The position numbers and the translations under genes were made by a program. A stretch of DNA of 64,000 nucleotides from Tunturiibacter gelidiferens (GTDB taxonomy: Bacteria; Acidobacteriota; Terriglobia; Terriglobales; Acidobacteriaceae): contig NZ_JACCCV010000001.1 in assembly GCF_013410115.1 (NCBI RefSeq), forward strand, positions 744,001 to 808,000, read 5' to 3'. This document shows positions 35,721 through 45,121 of this stretch, piece by piece. How positions within the stretch are numbered: the stretch's first letter is position 1; the number at the start of each line of letters is the position of its first letter. Below the pieces are notes generated by a model, which did no database searches, had not been told where the DNA came from, and saw only the letters and a list, made by a program, of their open reading frames with translations.

Positions 35721-36239
35721 TCAACTCTTGTCCTCTTCGGGAAGGAGAGGAAGGTTGAAGAGTTTTTCCGGAGTTCGGCGGGGAGCGGTGGATGTGCGCG
35801 GGGCGCGGATGGGGTGCACTGTGGGGCGGGCGGGTGATTTGGAGAGCAGGGTGTGGAGTTCGCGGAGGTCTTTATGCAGTTTGCGGAGCTGGCGGGAGTC
35901 GATGCTGGTGGGGGCGCCTTCGATGGTAAGGGCCAGCTGCGGTTCGCTGTGCCTGAGTTCGCTTTTGAAGACCTGCCGAGCGCCGGGGATGGTGTAGCCC
36001 TCGTTGTAGAGGAGACTCTTGATGCGCAGGGCCATTTCGACGTCGCGACGTCGATAGAGGCGCTGGCCGGTGCCGCCTTTGTGCGGCTTGAGTTGAGGGA
36101 ACTCGCTCTCCCAGAAGCGAAGGACGTAGGCGGGGACGTCGCAGAGTTTGGCAACCTCACCGATGCGAAAGTAGAGCTTGTCCGGGATGTCGGACCCGGA
36201 GGGTGGGGTGGTTTTGCGGATTGGCTGGTGCTGCGCCAT
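35721..36239 (-). CDS. MerR family transcriptional regulator
   Basis: This 172-residue regulator has an N-terminal MerR helix-turn-helix (about residues 22-90, with [21 protein letters not shown]) and a helical dimerisation region. It lacks the C-terminal Cys set of metal sensors. The frame is open 23 codons further upstream, but the ATG ending at 36239 has GGAG at good spacing. The C-terminal half is Pro- and Arg-rich and poorly conserved. The zinc-ribbon gene follows immediately and may be co-transcribed. The signal it senses is unknown. Confidence 0.85.
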   Translation of the reverse strand: MAQHQPIRKTTPPSGSDIPDKLYFRIGEVAKLCDVPAYVLRFWESEFPQLKPHKGGTGQRLYRRRDVEMALRIKSLLYNEGYTIPGARQVFKSELRHSEPQLALTIEGAPTSIDSRQLRKLHKDLRELHTLLSKSPARPTVHPIRAPRTSTAPRRTPEKLFNLPLLPEEDKS

Positions 36240-36355
36240 GCCAGAAGCTCCGGAACCGCCTGCCCGGCGGGAGTGGCCTATCGTTCGGCTGCTGCCAGTA
36301 TAGGCCACTCGGTCGGCATGGTTTGTAATTTTTCCCTGGTCAGGGCGGTTGAACT

Positions 36356-37486
36356 TCAGGCACCTGGGGTGGAGACGGGCTGGCGAGGTTCGGTCTTTCC
36401 GCGAGCACTGCGGAGGTACTGGACGGGCCAGGTGGTGGACTGGTGGAGGACCGCCGCGGCGTGCAGTGGCCAGTAGGGGTTGCGGAGCAGCTCACGCGCC
36501 AGCAGGATGAGGTCAGCCTGTCCGGTGCGGATGATCTGGTCGGCCTGGGCCGGCTCGGTGATCATGCCGACGGCAGCGGTGGGGATTTCGGCCTCGCGGC
36601 GGATGGTGTCTGAGTGATGGACCTGGTAGCCGGAGCCTACTGGAATCTGCTGGGCGGGGTGGTTGCCACCAGTGGAGACGTCTACGAGATCGACGTTTAC
36701 CTGCTTGAGGAGTTTGGAGAATGCGACGGATTGGGGGAGGTCCCAGCTTGCGCCGAGAGACTCGGGTGCCCAGTCGGTGGCTGAGATTCTGACGAAGAGA
36801 GGCAGATGCTGGGGCCATGCGGCGCGGACGGCTTTTACTACTTCGAGGGGAAAGCGGGCGCGGTTTTCGAAGCTGCCGCCGTACTGATCGGTGCGCTGGT
36901 TGGAGAGCGGGGAGAGGAACTCGTGGAGGAGGTAGCCATGGGCTGCGTGGATCTCGACGAGGTCGAAGCCGGCGGTGAGGGCGCGATGGGTGGCTGCTAC
37001 GAAGTCGGCGACGATTTTGTCCATGCCGGCGCGGTCGAGAGCGGTGGGGACTGGGTATGCTTCGTCGAAGCGGATGGCGGAGGGGGCCACGGGCTGCCAG
37101 CCGCCTTCGGAGGCGGGCATGGTGCGGACTGGTTCCCAGGGGACGGACATGCTGGCTTTGCGCCCGGCGTGCGCTAGTTGAGTACCGGCGTAGGCGCCGT
37201 GCTGGTGGAGGAAGGCGGTGATGCGTTTGAGCTCGGGGATGTGCTCGTCTTTCCAGATGCCGAGGTCGCCTGGGGTGATGCGGGCTTCGGGGCTTACGGC
37301 GTTGGCTTCGGTGATGATGAGTCCGGCGCCGCCAATGGCGCGGCTTCCGAGGTGGACGAGGTGCCAATCGTTGGCAAAACCGTCGACCGAGGAGTATTCG
37401 CACATGGGGGAGACGGCGATGCGGTTGGGAAGAGTGAGGCTGCGGAGCTTGAGAGGAGCGAAGAGGTGGTCGGTCGGCTGGGTCAC
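36356..37486 (-). CDS. Old Yellow Enzyme family ene-reductase (YqjM-like)
   Basis: This 376-residue FMN-dependent oxidoreductase belongs to the YqjM/thermophilic-like OYE class: C29 and Y31 in SPMCEYSS modulate the flavin, and the [14 protein letters not shown] segment carries the substrate-binding His. A TIM barrel with the usual DQYGGS motif is visible. Such enzymes reduce activated C=C bonds and serve in detoxification or oxidative stress. It stands alone on the minus strand. Confidence 0.92.
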   Translation of the reverse strand: MTQPTDHLFAPLKLRSLTLPNRIAVSPMCEYSSVDGFANDWHLVHLGSRAIGGAGLIITEANAVSPEARITPGDLGIWKDEHIPELKRITAFLHQHGAYAGTQLAHAGRKASMSVPWEPVRTMPASEGGWQPVAPSAIRFDEAYPVPTALDRAGMDKIVADFVAATHRALTAGFDLVEIHAAHGYLLHEFLSPLSNQRTDQYGGSFENRARFPLEVVKAVRAAWPQHLPLFVRISATDWAPESLGASWDLPQSVAFSKLLKQVNVDLVDVSTGGNHPAQQIPVGSGYQVHHSDTIRREAEIPTAAVGMITEPAQADQIIRTGQADLILLARELLRNPYWPLHAAAVLHQSTTWPVQYLRSARGKTEPRQPVSTPGA

Positions 37487-37664
37487 ACCCCATTGGATGT
37501 GGCGGGTTGGATTTGGATGTGAGGGAGTGTTCCGGTGGCACGGATTAAATTTCCTGGTGGTTTGTGGGCGGGGTCTTCGGCGGAAGTCGCGGATTTTTTG
37601 TGGTTTATTCGTGGTGGAGATGTGGTGAAATGCGTGGTGGATGAGGAGAGAAGACAGCGGTCAT

Positions 37665-37690
37665 TTCATGGCTGAAAAGTACGCCATGAA
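37665..37690. promoter_or_regulatory. 8-bp inverted repeat upstream of a lipoprotein gene
   Basis: Arms TTCATGGC and GCCATGAA are separated by 10 bases, about 85 bases upstream of the lipoprotein gene at 37775. The position and symmetry fit an operator or a leader hairpin. The T-rich, GTGGTG-repeating stretch just before it (37588-37645) is probably promoter DNA. Confidence 0.35.
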
Positions 37691-37774
37691 TTCCGGATTT
37701 TTTTGAGCAGACCGGGAGACGGAACCTGAGGCGGCAAGAGAGCGTATTGTTTTCTGACTGAATGGAGGCTCCAG

Positions 37775-38398
37775 ATGCGGGTGAACCAAGGTACGGCGGC
37801 GATGCTGGCAGCGACGATGGCAGCGTCGACGATGCTGATGAGCGGCTGCCGGATTGAGAATGACAAACATGGCGATGCCGATAATGTGAAGATCGCGACG
37901 CCGTTTGGCGGAATGTCGGTGAAGACGAACGAAGCGGCGGGCGTGGATGCGATTGGGCTGCCGGTGTATCCGGGCGCGGTGATGGTGAAGAAGAAGGATA
38001 AGAACGACGGGGCGGCCGATATCAATTTGAGCTTCGGCAGTTTTTCGCTGAAGGTGAAGGCGGCCAGTTACACGACGCCCGATAGTCCTGATCAGGTGGC
38101 GGCGTTTTATCGCAAGGCGCTGGGGCGATATGGCGATGTGATTCAGTGCCAGAACGACAAGCCGGTGAGTTCGCAGACGCGGACGGCGGAGGGGTTGACC
38201 TGCGCAGACGATCAGAAGAATCACGTCAAGGTGGACAACGACCTGTCGGGGAAGATGGAGCTGAAGGCTGGATCGAAGCAGCATCAGCATATCGTTGGGA
38301 TCGATCCTGACGGCAGTGGAACGAAGATCGGGATGGTGGCGCTGGATCTGCCGGGACATATCTCGGTTGGGGATGACAACGACTCGAGCAAACAGTAA
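37775..38398 (+). CDS. Putative lipoprotein
   Basis: This 207-residue protein has a signal with the lipobox MLMSGC (lipidated Cys near residue 25). The mature part is hydrophilic, with Lys- and Asp-rich segments and two central Cys (CQNDK and CADDQ) that could form a disulfide. It includes FYRKALGRYGDV, a segment common in acidobacterial surface proteins. A GGAGG site precedes the ATG. No function is known. Confidence 0.7.
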   Translation: MRVNQGTAAMLAATMAASTMLMSGCRIENDKHGDADNVKIATPFGGMSVKTNEAAGVDAIGLPVYPGAVMVKKKDKNDGAADINLSFGSFSLKVKAASYTTPDSPDQVAAFYRKALGRYGDVIQCQNDKPVSSQTRTAEGLTCADDQKNHVKVDNDLSGKMELKAGSKQHQHIVGIDPDGSGTKIGMVALDLPGHISVGDDNDSSKQ

Positions 38399-38477
38399 AG
38401 CGGTTGGATGAGGATCGTGTGGTGCGCGGAGCGTCTGCGCTTGCCGCGCCGTTTGGGGTGGGGTAGCTTCATAAGAT

Positions 38478-39161
38478 ATGCATGAGTACTGTCATCGTTG
38501 CGGAGGCGAGCTTTCTGCCAGTGTTGGCGAGTCGCCGTTCTGCCCCCATTGCGGTTCGCCGCAGATCTATCTGCAGGACTATGAGGAGCAGAACAGCGGT
38601 GAAGGCGATACGACGGGTGCCACGCCGCCTCCCAGGCCGCAGCAGGTGGAGTGGAAGACGGCGATTCGTTGTGCGTTGCTGGTGGCGGGTGTGGCGGCTG
38701 TGCTGAGCCTGGTGTCGGCGAAGGTGCAGCTGGTGTCGCCGTTGACGTGGCTGTGGACGATCAGCGGGTCGATGATTACGCTGGCGCTGTATCAGAAGAG
38801 GAGGCCGCTGGCGTGGATGGATGCCGGAATTGGGGCGCGGATTGGTGTGGTGGTGGGGCTGGCTCTGGTCTCGTGTCTTGCGGTGGCGATGGCTGGTGCG
38901 GGGTTGGTGGCGAGGTTTGGGCTGCATAACATGGCGGGGTTCGATGCGGATCTGACGCAGGCGCTGCATGCCCAGATCGAGAAGGCTGCTGCGACGACGC
39001 TAGAGCCGCCGGACGTTTTGCGGTTTCTGTATTCGCCCGAGGTGAGGGCGGGGATTATGCTGGCGGGGTTTGCGATGGTGTCGGGGGTGTTGCTGGTGCT
39101 GTCGACGGTGGGTGGGGCGCTGGGTGGCTTTATGCGGATGCGGCGGAAGGTTTCGGCTTAG
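38478..39161 (+). CDS. Zinc-ribbon membrane protein
   Basis: This 227-residue protein begins with a zinc ribbon (CHRCGG and CPHCGS, residues 5-26). Four hydrophobic helices follow, and the C-terminus is basic. Such proteins are common and uncharacterised. The last 183 bases are duplicated, with two frameshifts, at 39891-40071. The function is unknown. Confidence 0.75.
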   Translation: MHEYCHRCGGELSASVGESPFCPHCGSPQIYLQDYEEQNSGEGDTTGATPPPRPQQVEWKTAIRCALLVAGVAAVLSLVSAKVQLVSPLTWLWTISGSMITLALYQKRRPLAWMDAGIGARIGVVVGLALVSCLAVAMAGAGLVARFGLHNMAGFDADLTQALHAQIEKAAATTLEPPDVLRFLYSPEVRAGIMLAGFAMVSGVLLVLSTVGGALGGFMRMRRKVSA

Positions 39162-39272
39162 GTCCAACGCGAATCTTATTGTGCTTGGCCTATTGGCATT
39201 AGGGCCAGAAGGTTTGAGCTTATCCGAACAGCCATCGTGAACCAAATCAGAGTTATTTATCTCTCATTAGAG

Positions 39273-39704
39273 TTATTTATCTTTTTTATAGACGCTTATG
39301 AGATGAGATCTGAGCACGTCGAGCTTATCTCTAACTATAGGATTGCTACTGCGCAATTTCGCTGATTCCAAAAGAAGAAGGGTTACATCTGGATTACGAT
39401 TTCTGGGGTTCACGATAAGTTGAGGGTATGTGAAGGCGGTTTCGAGAATTGAGCAAATGCGCTCGATCTGTTGATCACTGACCGTCGCCTGACCGATTAT
39501 GTGGGTTAAGGCAACCGCGACTCCATCTCCTTCACGGTATAGAGTCTTCTCGGTGGTCGAGACGATCAGGGTGTTTTTCAGATTGTATGCTTGCGCGACT
39601 ACTCCATCAACGTCAGGTTCAGGGAACGCTGATTGTGCACGTGCAACATTCAAAAAAGCGAAGGTACAAATCAGTACTATCAGACTCAAATATGGTCGTC
39701 GCAA
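39273..39704 (-). CDS. Exported hypothetical protein
   Basis: This 143-residue protein has a signal peptide (about residues 1-23, VARAQS). The mature part is helical with HEAT-like spacing of Leu residues. By eye the coding sequence is clearly less GC-rich than its neighbours. It sits on the minus strand between a gene and that gene's partial copy, suggesting an acquired or rearranged segment. The repeat AGAGTTATTTATCT occurs twice around its 3' end. The function is unknown. Confidence 0.7.
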   Translation of the reverse strand: MRRPYLSLIVLICTFAFLNVARAQSAFPEPDVDGVVAQAYNLKNTLIVSTTEKTLYREGDGVAVALTHIIGQATVSDQQIERICSILETAFTYPQLIVNPRNRNPDVTLLLLESAKLRSSNPIVRDKLDVLRSHLISVYKKDK

Positions 39705-39890
39705 GTAGACTTCCTCATCGTGACGCAGTTACATCGTTTGAGTTCGTTATGCTGCCATGATCGAGACCAGTAGAACCGGCTGTGAAACTGTTCTGCCTGA
39801 CTTTGTAGGTTTGGGAGTTGATATAGATAATTTGCAGTATGTTCGCATTTGCGAACGTTGCAGCAGAGGATATACCAAATGGAACATCGT

Positions 39891-40071
39891 GAGAAGGCCG
39901 CTGCGACGACGCCGGAGCCGGCGGAGGTGTTGCGGTTTTGTATTCGCCTGAGGTGAGAGCGGGATTATGCTGGCGGCTTTTGCGATGTTATCAGGAGTGT
40001 TGCTGGTGCTGTCGACGGTGGGTGGGGCGTTGGGTGGGTTCATGCGGATGCGGCGGAAGGTTTCGGCGTAA
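39891..40071 (+). pseudogene. Decayed partial copy of the zinc-ribbon membrane protein gene
   Basis: These 181 bases match 38979-39161, the 3' end of the preceding membrane-protein gene, with about 20 substitutions and two single-base deletions. The deletions break the frame and are not compensated, so no protein of this family is made. The upstream end has no start codon for the original frame. Confidence 0.85.
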
Positions 40072-40281
40072 GAGCAGTGCGTGACTGTTCTTCAAGGCAG
40101 TCTTGCCAGGGGAACGATCGCGGCGGGAACCTTTTTCGATCGCTAACAGACCAGAACGAGCGAAACTGCATCTACCTACAGGAGAGCGAGAGGCGGCGAT
40201 TTAGGGCTCTCCTCTGTTAGGCTTAGCCGCTCTATGGGTATCCGTGCGCTTCTAACTATCTGAGAGCTGGGGGACTATTTC

Positions 40282-41880
40282 GTGGCGATCTCTCCAGCAG
40301 TGATTCCTGAAAGATCTTCTTCAGCCTCTCCGCGCAAGCCGGGCCTGAAGTGGGTGCTCATTATGGTGGGCCTGGCAGTCGGTTTCGCGGCGTGGCGCGT
40401 TATCGATGTGTACTGGCCGTATCGGTACCGCAATGTGGAGCCGCTGCTGCAGAAGGTCTTCGCCAGCCGGATCAAGATCGATCACTATCATCGGATCTAC
40501 TTTCCTCATCCTGGTTTCGTGGCGACTGGTTTGACGCTGCGCCGCAACTCGGCCCCAGACCTTCCGCCTATCGGCTCGGCCCGGGACCTGCTGGTTCAGG
40601 GGAGCTGGCTGGATCTGATGTTGTTCCGGGACCGGGTGCGACTGGTCGATGTCGAGGGACTGCAGGTGGTGATACCGCCGGTGGGCAGCCGGGCCAACCA
40701 TGAGGACTTTCCGCCTGGAAGCAGCGTTGACTTCGCGGGCCCGACAACGGTGGTGGAAGAGTTGAATGTGCATGATGCGAAGCTCGACATACTTCGAGTG
40801 GACGGGGGCCGGTACTCGTTTCCGATTCAGCAACTGGTGATCCGCAATCTGCGTAGAGGCAGCTCGATCTCTTATCTCGTGGACATGCAGAATGCGATGC
40901 CGGGCGGACATATTGTGGCGAACGGGAGCTTCGGCCCGCTCTATCCGGATAATCTCGGCGCGACACCGGTGTCGGGTGAGTTTACATTTGCTCCGGTGAA
41001 CCTGGGGGACATTCACGGGATAAGCGGGACACTTGCGGGCAGGGGGCACTTTAAGGGGGTATTGACGGCGATTGAAGCGGATGCGGACTCGGTGACGCCG
41101 GATTTTGCGGTGGGTAGTGGGAAGCCGACGCGGCTGGAGGCGTTGGGACACCTCATTGTCAACGGTCTGAACGGGAATATTGTGCTTCATTCGGTCGACG
41201 CGCATGTTGGCGCTACTACCGTTCATGCGAGTGGACAGATTGTGGATGCGCCGAAGGTGACCGACCTGGACCTGACGGTGACCAAGGGCCTGGTGGAGGA
41301 TATTCTGCGGCCGTTCTTCAAGGAGAAGGTTCCGGTGACGGGGAGCGTGTGGCTGCACAGCCATGCGTCGATTGCGGCGGCAAAGGAAGGGCTGAAGTTT
41401 CTTCAGCGTCTGCAGATGGACGGAGTCTTCGAGATACCAAACGAGCGGCTTACGAATAAGAGCACGGAGGAGTCGCTTTCAGCCTTCAGCGATCGGGCGC
41501 AGGGAAAGAAGGAGACGGTGGGCGGAACGTCCGGGGCATATCCGGCCTCCGGGGAGGTGGAGGAGGTGCTCTCGTCGCTGAAGGGGCCGGCGAGGATACG
41601 GAACGGTGTGGTTTCGACCGATGGGCTCGACTTTCAGGTTCCCGGAGCTGAGGTGAAGATGAAAGGCACCTTCAGCCTTTACGACAAGAGTGTCCATATG
41701 GTGGGCGATCTTCATATGCAGACGGATCTGTCGCATGTGACGACAGGCTTCAAGTCGATACTGCTGAAGCCGTTCGCTCCGTTTTTCAAGAAGCAGAATG
41801 CGGGTGCGGTGATTCCTATTGCGATTACGGGTTCTCCGAAGCAGTACAAGGTGACGCAGGATTTGTTGCATAACAAGTAG
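40282..41880 (+). CDS. AsmA-like protein
   Basis: This 532-residue protein has an N-terminal membrane anchor (about residues 22-41). A long beta-rich region follows with alternating hydrophobic residues and a C-terminal AsmA-like segment (about 420-520). Members are thought to bridge envelope membranes for lipid transport. GTG at 40282 is preceded by GGGGGA. It lies alone ahead of the pyr genes. Confidence 0.75.
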   Translation: MAISPAVIPERSSSASPRKPGLKWVLIMVGLAVGFAAWRVIDVYWPYRYRNVEPLLQKVFASRIKIDHYHRIYFPHPGFVATGLTLRRNSAPDLPPIGSARDLLVQGSWLDLMLFRDRVRLVDVEGLQVVIPPVGSRANHEDFPPGSSVDFAGPTTVVEELNVHDAKLDILRVDGGRYSFPIQQLVIRNLRRGSSISYLVDMQNAMPGGHIVANGSFGPLYPDNLGATPVSGEFTFAPVNLGDIHGISGTLAGRGHFKGVLTAIEADADSVTPDFAVGSGKPTRLEALGHLIVNGLNGNIVLHSVDAHVGATTVHASGQIVDAPKVTDLDLTVTKGLVEDILRPFFKEKVPVTGSVWLHSHASIAAAKEGLKFLQRLQMDGVFEIPNERLTNKSTEESLSAFSDRAQGKKETVGGTSGAYPASGEVEEVLSSLKGPARIRNGVVSTDGLDFQVPGAEVKMKGTFSLYDKSVHMVGDLHMQTDLSHVTTGFKSILLKPFAPFFKKQNAGAVIPIAITGSPKQYKVTQDLLHNK

Positions 41881-42014
41881 GGGGAGGACGCTGTCTCGCA
41901 CTCGATAGGCTCCTGGCAGATTCGGTCTGCGCAATGTGTGCGGAATGGTGATGCATCGGATATGTTTTCCCACTGCATTGGGCCAGGGCGGCTGATATCA
42001 TCAAGCGCAATCGT

Positions 42015-42590
42015 ATGAGTGAAGATACTGAAGTTCGGAAGCCGAAGTTTCGGGAGAAGGGCAGGCTGATGTCGGCCTCAGAGATCGAGCGCACGCTGGT
42101 GCGGCTGGCGCATGAGATCGTGGAAAAACATGGCGGCAGTAAGAATGTCGGCCTGGTGGGGATTAAGCGCAGGGGCGTTCCGCTGGCGCAGAGGCTGGGC
42201 GTGCTGATCGAGAAGATCGAGAAGCATCCTGTGGATGTGGGGGTGCTGGATATCAGCTTTTATCGCGACGACCTTTCGACCGATGGGCCGAGGCCGAAGG
42301 TGACGCCGGGGGCGATCGGGTTCGATGTGACGGGGCGCGACATTATTTTGATGGATGATGTGCTGTACACCGGACGGACGATTCGGGCGGCGCTGGATGC
42401 GCTGTTTGATTATGGGCGTCCGAAGAGTGTGCGGCTGCTGGTGCTGATCGACCGCGGGCATCGTGAGCTGCCGATTGAGGCGACGTATGTGGGGCGGCTG
42501 ATTCCGACGTCGAAGCGGGAGATTATCGAGGTGAAGCTGAACGAGGTCGATGGACAGGAGCAGGTGCTGCTGGTTGAGCTGGTGGATTGA
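42015..42590 (+). CDS. pyrR: Bifunctional pyr operon regulator / uracil phosphoribosyltransferase PyrR
   Basis: PyrR converts uracil and PRPP to UMP and, in Firmicutes, binds pyr mRNA leaders to cause attenuation. The 191-residue sequence has the PRPP-binding motif MDDVLYTGRT near residues 114-123. It leads the pyr gene cluster, with pyrB and pyrC after it. No obvious PyrR-binding loop is seen. A palindromic repeat (copy C) lies in the pyrR-pyrB gap instead. Whether it regulates RNA here is not shown. Confidence 0.92.
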   Translation: MSEDTEVRKPKFREKGRLMSASEIERTLVRLAHEIVEKHGGSKNVGLVGIKRRGVPLAQRLGVLIEKIEKHPVDVGVLDISFYRDDLSTDGPRPKVTPGAIGFDVTGRDIILMDDVLYTGRTIRAALDALFDYGRPKSVRLLVLIDRGHRELPIEATYVGRLIPTSKREIIEVKLNEVDGQEQVLLVELVD

Positions 42591-42593
42591 GCT

Positions 42594-42765
42594 TGTCCTA
42601 CCGGACGGGCCTCCTGCGCGGAGGGCGGTCACTTCGTGACTTGTGTACCCCTTCGGATGGCCCTCCCGTTGGTCGGGATGAGATTTGATCTCGAGCGACA
42701 CGAGGAACTGAGAAGATTCTCCTGCCCAGACCGCTCTCCGCGCAGGAGGCCCGTCGGGCAGGACA
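42594..42765. repeat. Dispersed palindromic element, copy C (degenerate dimer)
   Basis: This 172-base element lies entirely between pyrR and pyrB. Both outer arms carry hairpin 1 with stem CCTCC/GGAG(G/A) around TGCGC, matching each other but differing from other copies. The inner arms are degraded. It begins 3 bases after the pyrR stop. Confidence 0.82.
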
Positions 42766-42787
42766 GAGATTCGCTCCAGGCCCTAAG

Positions 42788-43813
42788 ATGAATTTGATGA
42801 CGATATTAGAGACGGACACGGTTGCGGCGGGGTCGTTGCTGACGGTTGCGAACCTGGCGGTGGAGGAGGTCGCGGCGATTCTGGCGGCGACGGACCGGCT
42901 GGAACGGATGGCTGCGCCCGAGAGAGCGAAGATACTCGCAGGGCGGCGGATCGCGCTGCTGTTTTATGAGTCGAGCACGCGGACGAGGACGTCGTTTGAG
43001 CTGGCGGCGAAGTCGCTGGGGGCGATGACGACGCTGGTGAGCGACAAGTCTTCGTCGATTGAGAAGGGCGAGAGCCTGAAGGATACGGGGCTGACGCTGC
43101 GAGCGCTGGGAGCGGAGTGTATTGTGCTGCGGCATGCGAACTCGGGGGCGCCGTATCTGCTGGCGAAGTCGACGGGGTTGCCGGTGTTGAATGCGGGTGA
43201 TGGGATGCATGAGCATCCGTCGCAGGCGCTGCTGGATCTGCGGACGATGCTGACGCGATTGCCGGGGATGAGTGGTCGGCTGATCAATGGGAAGACGCTT
43301 GGGGGCGTTACGGTGGTGATTACGGGAGATATTTTGCATAGCCGGGTGGCGCGATCAAATGCAATGCTGCTGCCGAGGCTGGGTGCGAGGGTGGTGCTGT
43401 GCGGGCCGAAGGAGTTGTTGCCGGAGGATGCGCTGGGGTTGGGCGGTGCGGATAGCAGCGGAGCGGTGGAGATTGAGCGGGACTTTGACAAGGCTTTGAA
43501 GCAGACTGCTTCCAACGGCACGATGGTGGTGATGATGCTGAGGATTCAGCGGGAGCGGCTGGCGGGGCTGGAACTGGATCTGGGGGATTATATTTCGCGG
43601 TATCAACTGGATGAGGAGCGGCTGATGGCGCGGGCGCCGGAGGCTTTGGTGATGCATCCGGGGCCGATGATTCGAGGGCTCGAGATCTCGGGCGAGGTGG
43701 CGGATGGGCCGAACTCGGCGATTGAAGACCAGGTGCGGAATGGGCTTGCGGTCAGGATGGCGCTGCTGGTGAGGGCGCTTGGTGCAGGCGGATTTGAAAG
43801 TGTAACGGTATGA
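42788..43813 (+). CDS. pyrB: Aspartate carbamoyltransferase catalytic subunit
   Basis: This 341-residue enzyme catalyses the first committed step of pyrimidine synthesis, joining carbamoyl phosphate and aspartate. The carbamoyl-phosphate motif STRTRTSFE (residues 61-69) and the HP(S/T)QALLD motif near 139-146 are intact. No regulatory subunit gene (pyrI) is nearby. Its stop overlaps pyrC in ATGA. It is separated from pyrR by repeat copy C. Confidence 0.95.
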   Translation: MNLMTILETDTVAAGSLLTVANLAVEEVAAILAATDRLERMAAPERAKILAGRRIALLFYESSTRTRTSFELAAKSLGAMTTLVSDKSSSIEKGESLKDTGLTLRALGAECIVLRHANSGAPYLLAKSTGLPVLNAGDGMHEHPSQALLDLRTMLTRLPGMSGRLINGKTLGGVTVVITGDILHSRVARSNAMLLPRLGARVVLCGPKELLPEDALGLGGADSSGAVEIERDFDKALKQTASNGTMVVMMLRIQRERLAGLELDLGDYISRYQLDEERLMARAPEALVMHPGPMIRGLEISGEVADGPNSAIEDQVRNGLAVRMALLVRALGAGGFESVTV

Positions 43814-45114
43814 GTGACATATTAATTTTGAATGGACGACTGGTCGATCCGGCCAGCGGGGTGGATGCAGAGCGGGATCTGCTGCTGCGGCATGGGCGGG
43901 TGGCTGCGGTGGAGATGCCGGGGGAACTGCGCGCGGTCAAAGGTAAAGAGACGATTGATGCGAAGGGGATGATCGTCGCGCCAGGGCTGGTGGATGTGCA
44001 TGTGCATCTCAGGGAGCCGGGGCAGACTTATAAGGAGTCGATCAAGACTGGCACGGCTGCGGCCGCGGCTGGTGGGTTTACCAGTGTGGTCGCGATGCCG
44101 AACACGTTGCCGGTGAATGACACGGTGGAGAAGCTGGAGTGGATGCTGGATGCGGCGCGTGGCGCGGTGGTGAAGCTGTTTGCGATGCCGGCGGCTACGT
44201 TTGGGAGTCTGGGTGAGGAGATTACGGACTTTCACGAGCTTGCGCGTGTCGGGGCGGTGGGGTTCACCGATGATGGCAAACCGGTGTTGGTTGATCGCGT
44301 GATGCGCGGGGCTCTGGTGGCGGCGGCGGGGATTGGTGTGCCGGTGTCGCAGCATGCGGAGGACACGCGGCTGACGGGTGGATGCAGCATGAATGCAGGG
44401 CCGGTGGCGTTTCGGCTCGGGTTGCGCGGGATGACGGTGGAGGCGGAGTCGAAGATTGTGGAGCGGGATATCCGGTTGCTGCGGGATATTGAGCAGCATG
44501 ATGGGCTGCGGCCACATCTGCATGTGCAGCATGTGTCGACGGCGAAGGCGATGGAGGCGATTCGGCAGGCCAAGCGGGCGGGGCTGCATGTGACGTGCGA
44601 GGTGGCGCCGCATCACTTCACGCTGACCGATGAGGCGGTAGGTGACTACGATACCAATGCGAAGATGAATCCGCCGCTGCGCAATGATGCGGACCGGTTA
44701 GCGATGATCGCCGGACTGATGGATGGCACGGTGGACTGTATTGCGACCGATCATGCACCGCATGCGCGGTTTGAGAAGGAGCAGGAGTTTGAGCGGGCTC
44801 CGAATGGGATTACGGGGCTTGAGACTGCGCTGGGGTTGGCGTTGCGGGTGCTGCATAAGGGTAACGGAATGTCGATCTCGCGTGTGATCGAGTTGATGAG
44901 TGCGCAGCCGGTTGGGATTGTTTCGCTTGAAGGGCGTGGGACGTTGAGTGTGGGCAGTTTTGCGGATGTGGTGGTGTTCGATCCTGCGGTGGAGTGGAGT
45001 TTTGATGCGGCGAAGAGTCTGTCGAAGTCGCGGAATACTCCTTTTGGCGGGGCGCTCATGACAGGAAGAGTGATGGCTACAATTTGCGAAGGCGCGGTTG
45101 TTTATAAAGAATAG
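43810..45114 (+). CDS. pyrC: Dihydroorotase (class I)
   Basis: This 434-residue zinc amidohydrolase closes carbamoyl aspartate to dihydroorotate. The metal-binding HVHLREPG motif lies near residues 60-67, with later His and Asp ligands including IATDHAPHA near 312-320. It overlaps pyrB by 4 bases and is certainly co-transcribed. The length matches the bacterial class I enzyme. Confidence 0.95.
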   Translation: MSDILILNGRLVDPASGVDAERDLLLRHGRVAAVEMPGELRAVKGKETIDAKGMIVAPGLVDVHVHLREPGQTYKESIKTGTAAAAAGGFTSVVAMPNTLPVNDTVEKLEWMLDAARGAVVKLFAMPAATFGSLGEEITDFHELARVGAVGFTDDGKPVLVDRVMRGALVAAAGIGVPVSQHAEDTRLTGGCSMNAGPVAFRLGLRGMTVEAESKIVERDIRLLRDIEQHDGLRPHLHVQHVSTAKAMEAIRQAKRAGLHVTCEVAPHHFTLTDEAVGDYDTNAKMNPPLRNDADRLAMIAGLMDGTVDCIATDHAPHARFEKEQEFERAPNGITGLETALGLALRVLHKGNGMSISRVIELMSAQPVGIVSLEGRGTLSVGSFADVVVFDPAVEWSFDAAKSLSKSRNTPFGGALMTGRVMATICEGAVVYKE

Positions 45115-45121
45115 GGGATAG

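Noticed and set aside
39841..39856. GTTCGCATTTGCGAAC palindrome as a LexA box
   Set aside because: It is not placed before a gene of the SOS type and does not match a LexA consensus I can name with confidence for this group.
39757..39951. 64-codon frame with CERC motif before the pseudogene
   Set aside because: It runs into the decayed duplicate in a different frame and lacks a good ribosome binding site; the Cys pair is probably chance.
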